From Bifidobacterium bombi DSM 19703 (GTDB lineage: Bacteria > Actinomycetota > Actinomycetes > Actinomycetales > Bifidobacteriaceae), in NCBI RefSeq assembly GCF_000737845.1, contig NZ_ATLK01000002.1, forward strand, positions 6-64,005: a DNA stretch of 64,000 nt, given 5' to 3'. Positions 61,601 through 64,000 of this stretch are shown here, piece by piece. A program made the position numbers and the translations under genes. Under the pieces are notes generated by a model. The model was not told the origin of the DNA, made no database searches, and was given only the letters and a program-made list of their open reading frames with translations. Position 1 is the first letter of the stretch. The number at the start of each line of letters is the position of its first letter.

Positions 61601-63040
61601 ATGGCTGATGCCTCAGTCAAAGAAAAGCATAACGGCATTCCCGTGCCTGAAGAAGGCACGCCGGAATTCGCGCGTATGAACAAGATGGTCAGGGTCGCGA
61701 TTCCGATCGTGCTCGTCATCTTTACGATGGGCGTCCTGCAACAGCAGGCCTTCGGCATGATCTATGTCAACATCGGTGACCAGCTGGGACAGAAGAACCT
61801 TGCGCCGCTGATCACCTCCCTGCCGGGCATCGTGCTCGGTATTGTCTGCGTCATCTATGGGTCGTTGGGTGATTTCGTCTCGCTCAAGAAGATGATGCTG
61901 ATAGGTACCGTCGTATTCATCCTCGGATCCATCCTGGGTTGCTTCGGTACGCTGAACATCTGGCTCGTCATCGCCGCGCGCGTGCTGCAATCGGCGGGTT
62001 GGCAGGTCTCCGGCTCCATCTTCCTGGTGCTTGTCTCCAAGTACGTGGAAAAGAGGAAGCGTGTGATCTGGTACGGCGTGTTCGTGGCGGTCTTCCGTTT
62101 CGCCGCCGCCTTGGGTGTGTTCCTCGCCGGCTACATGACGCTTCTGGATTGGCGCTGGCTCTTCGCCATCGGCATCCTCGCGGTCTTCCTTCTGCCGTTC
62201 CTTGCCAAGAACCTTCCCGATGAGCACGCCGAGGGGGCGAAGATCGACATCGCCGGCTTCGTGCTCATCGGTCTGTTCGCGGCCTGCGTCACCATGTTCT
62301 TCACCGACATCAGCTGGGGCTGGGGCATCGCCTCCGTCGTCTCCCTCGTGGCGTTCGTGGTGTACATCTTCAAGGCGAAGAATCCGTTTGTCACCCCTGA
62401 GCTGTTCAAGAACCCGGCGTTCGATATGACCATGATCGTCATCTTCGTGGGCTACTTCTTCAGCTACACCCTCAACGCGGGCGTGAACAACATCGGTCTG
62501 AACGTGTATCATATCGATTCATCGAAAGTATCGAACCTCTTGGTGTGGTCCATCATTCTCGCTGCGGTGATGGGTTTCGTCGCAGGTCCAATCATCCAGC
62601 GCATCGGCCGCAAGGCATCGATCATTCTCGCGCTTACCTGCATGGGCGGCGGCCTGATCCTTCTGGCCTTCCTCATTCCGGCAGGCAAGGTCTGGGCGCT
62701 CGCCGTGGCTCCGTGCCTGTATTACTTCGGTACGTCTTTCTTCTACCAACCTATCGTCGATACCGCCACGTTGACGGTTGAAGCGGAGGAATCCGGGCGA
62801 GTGCTCGGCTTCAACGACCTCATCCAGGCCATCACCGGTTCCATCGGCGTTGCCCTCTTCGGACAGGTGATGGCGAACGGGGCGTTGGGCTCCGGCAGCC
62901 TGGCCGGCACGGAACAGGGGCTCGCTTCGACGTATGCCAATGTGTTCATGATCGGCGGCGTCGTCATCCTCGTCGCATTGGTGATCTTCCTGTTCTCCAT
63001 GAAGATGATCTACTCTCATTCGCGTGCGCCTGAGGACTAG
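61601..63040 (+). CDS. MFS transporter paired with the second nucleoside hydrolase
   Basis: A 479-residue major facilitator with 14 likely membrane segments. The MFS loop motif is seen as YGSLGDFVSLKKMMLIG after segment 2; ARVLQSAGWQVSGSIFLVL is segment 4. Order and spacing (45 bases after the hydrolase, AAAGGAAAAA before ATG 61601) repeat the arrangement at 15719-18078, so I infer nucleoside transport; family membership alone (DHA2-like) would suggest drug export. A GC-rich hairpin is downstream at 63103-63131. Confidence 0.87.
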   Translation: MADASVKEKHNGIPVPEEGTPEFARMNKMVRVAIPIVLVIFTMGVLQQQAFGMIYVNIGDQLGQKNLAPLITSLPGIVLGIVCVIYGSLGDFVSLKKMMLIGTVVFILGSILGCFGTLNIWLVIAARVLQSAGWQVSGSIFLVLVSKYVEKRKRVIWYGVFVAVFRFAAALGVFLAGYMTLLDWRWLFAIGILAVFLLPFLAKNLPDEHAEGAKIDIAGFVLIGLFAACVTMFFTDISWGWGIASVVSLVAFVVYIFKAKNPFVTPELFKNPAFDMTMIVIFVGYFFSYTLNAGVNNIGLNVYHIDSSKVSNLLVWSIILAAVMGFVAGPIIQRIGRKASIILALTCMGGGLILLAFLIPAGKVWALAVAPCLYYFGTSFFYQPIVDTATLTVEAEESGRVLGFNDLIQAITGSIGVALFGQVMANGALGSGSLAGTEQGLASTYANVFMIGGVVILVALVIFLFSMKMIYSHSRAPED

Positions 63041-63346
63041 ATAGAACTCTTCCGCCGCTGCTCGGGCTTCATAGTCTTGAGCGGTTCGGACAGTTCGATT
63101 GCGGGGGCGAGGTTCGTTGGAACCCGCCCCCATTTGCGTATCCGGATTCCAGTGGGGACGCATCGGCAACGCGATGGCGTAACAGGCCCCTCCAGCTGTG
63201 CAAGGTCCGACCAGCTAACGTGGTGCGGATTGAAAAACGGTATAAAACGGCCGTCAATAGGCAGTAGCTTCGTCTTTGACGGGCGACTTCCAGGAATACA
63301 CAGTCCCAAGTGAGCCAGCCGATGTTTTTGGGCTGCGGATAGACTT
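63041..63346. other. Convergent intergenic region before prs
   Basis: 306 bases between convergent genes; contains the hairpin at 63103-63131. No gene was recognised. Confidence 0.45.
63103..63131. terminator. GC-rich hairpin between the MFS gene and prs
   Basis: GGGGGCG and GGTTC pair with GAACC and CGCCCCC around GTTG, with one bulged A (63110). No U-tract on either side. It may serve either convergent gene. Confidence 0.6.
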
Positions 63347-64000
63347 TTAGTGCGCGTACAGGTTGCGCGGATGCATATCTTCGGGCAGGCCGTCCATAAG
63401 GCCACTGACTGAACCGGATTCGAAAACCGACCGAATGCCTGCGGCCAGAAGCGGGGCTATGGAGAGTACCGTCATATTCGGCAGGCGTTTGGCTTCGGGT
63501 ACGGGCACGGTGTCCATCAGGACAATCTCGCGTGCCCCGCTCTCCCTGAGGCGTTCCACCGCAGGACCTGAAAGGATGCCGTGCGTGGCCACCAAGGTGA
63601 CGGATTTCGCCCCGGCCTCGCGCAGTGTGCGGACCGCTTCGCAGATTGTGCCGGCGGTGTCGATCATGTCATCCACGACGACGCAGTCACGTCCGCCCAC
63701 GTCGCCGATGATGCCGTGCGCCACGGCGTGGTTTGGTCTGGTCACGTCACGGGTCTTGTGGATGAAGGCCAGGGGGAGTCCGCCTAGTTTCGCGGCCCAA
63801 CGTTCGGACACCTTGATTCGTCCGGCATCAGGGGACACGATGGTCGTGTTCTCCAGGGGCATGGATCCGCGCACGTAGTCCAGCAATATTGGCATGGCCG
63901 TCAGGTGGTCCACTGGACCGTTGAAGAAGCCCTGCTCCTGCGAGGCGTGGAGGTCCACCGTCATGATGCGGTCTGCGCCGGCCGTGTACAGGAGGTCGAA
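63347..64000 (-). CDS. prs: Ribose-phosphate pyrophosphokinase (PRPP synthase), N-terminus outside the window
   Basis: Makes PRPP from ribose 5-phosphate and ATP for nucleotide, His and Trp synthesis. The window holds the last 217 residues, entering at the right edge as FDLLYTAGADRIMTVDLHASQEQGFF, the Mg/ATP-binding flexible-loop region. VVSPDAGRIKVSERWA and the PRPP-binding loop CVVVDDMIDTAGT follow. An N-terminal part of about 100 residues should lie beyond 64000. Its location next to ribose and nucleoside uptake genes makes biochemical sense, since ribokinase and nucleoside hydrolase both deliver its substrate, though prs is a housekeeping gene and adjacency may be chance. No LacI-type operator is visible near its 3' end. 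Confidence 0.93.
   Translation of the reverse strand, partial: FDLLYTAGADRIMTVDLHASQEQGFFNGPVDHLTAMPILLDYVRGSMPLENTTIVSPDAGRIKVSERWAAKLGGLPLAFIHKTRDVTRPNHAVAHGIIGDVGGRDCVVVDDMIDTAGTICEAVRTLREAGAKSVTLVATHGILSGPAVERLRESGAREIVLMDTVPVPEAKRLPNMTVLSIAPLLAAGIRSVFESGSVSGLMDGLPEDMHPRNLYAH

Overview
The window looks like a chromosomal segment of a bifidobacterium (family Bifidobacteriaceae). This is inferred from protein families and gene style, since no rRNA or other taxonomic marker is present. Supporting signs are an actinobacterial long-form LeuA, an actinobacterial Ino1, a short SRP RNA, several start codons only 6-7 bases after a -10 box (leaderless transcripts), an LAxTG-type cell-wall sorting signal, and a GH172 enzyme of the group known from Bifidobacterium.

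Layout. 1-8.3 kb: the end of a repeat-rich wall-anchored surface protein with a strong terminator, a broken 3-hydroxyacyl-CoA dehydrogenase gene, leuA, a class A penicillin-binding protein and inositol-phosphate synthase. 8.3-10.3 kb is mostly non-coding but holds the SRP RNA. 10.3-18.1 kb: a PAP2 phosphatase, acylphosphatase, a GIY-YIG/Schlafen-type helicase divergent from a MazG-like pyrophosphohydrolase, then a nucleoside hydrolase plus MFS pair. 18.1-25.8 kb: a stress-type small protein, an SDR/MerR/alcohol dehydrogenase cluster, an AT-rich patch with an orphan ORF next to a tRNA-Ala, AraD, and an F420-reductase-like protein divergent from an HxlR regulator. 26.1-29.5 kb: lutABC. 30.3-34.7 kb: DedA, an AbiL-like (RloA/RloB) two-gene defence candidate and a GH172 enzyme. 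34.9-49.4 kb: housekeeping genes (rsmI, metG, plsC-like, gpsA, ddl, CPBP protease, rpmB), two zinc-ribbon membrane proteins and an AbiEi-like protein. 49.5-64 kb: a ribose/nucleoside block.

The last block is the most coherent system. A LacI-type regulator sits beside rbsACBD, rbsK, an ECF transporter (S, T, A, A'), a nucleoside hydrolase, an MFS transporter and PRPP synthase. Four 16-bp pseudopalindromes with a central CG and a GATnnAAC/GnTTTATC-like pattern lie in front of rbsA (two), rbsK and the ECF operon. The rbsA and ECF promoters share identical TTGACA-17-TATCAT hexamers. The simplest reading is one regulon that imports ribose and nucleosides, cleaves nucleosides, and feeds ribose 5-phosphate to PRPP.

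Three genes (the dehydrogenase remnant, a zinc-ribbon protein and the essential metG) each appear to have lost one base from a short homopolymer. For metG this must be a sequence error or a very unusual biological event. The best candidates for under-described biology are the divergent GIY-YIG-helicase/MazG pair with mirrored leaderless promoters, the AbiL-like pair, and the direct and inverted repeats upstream of lutA.
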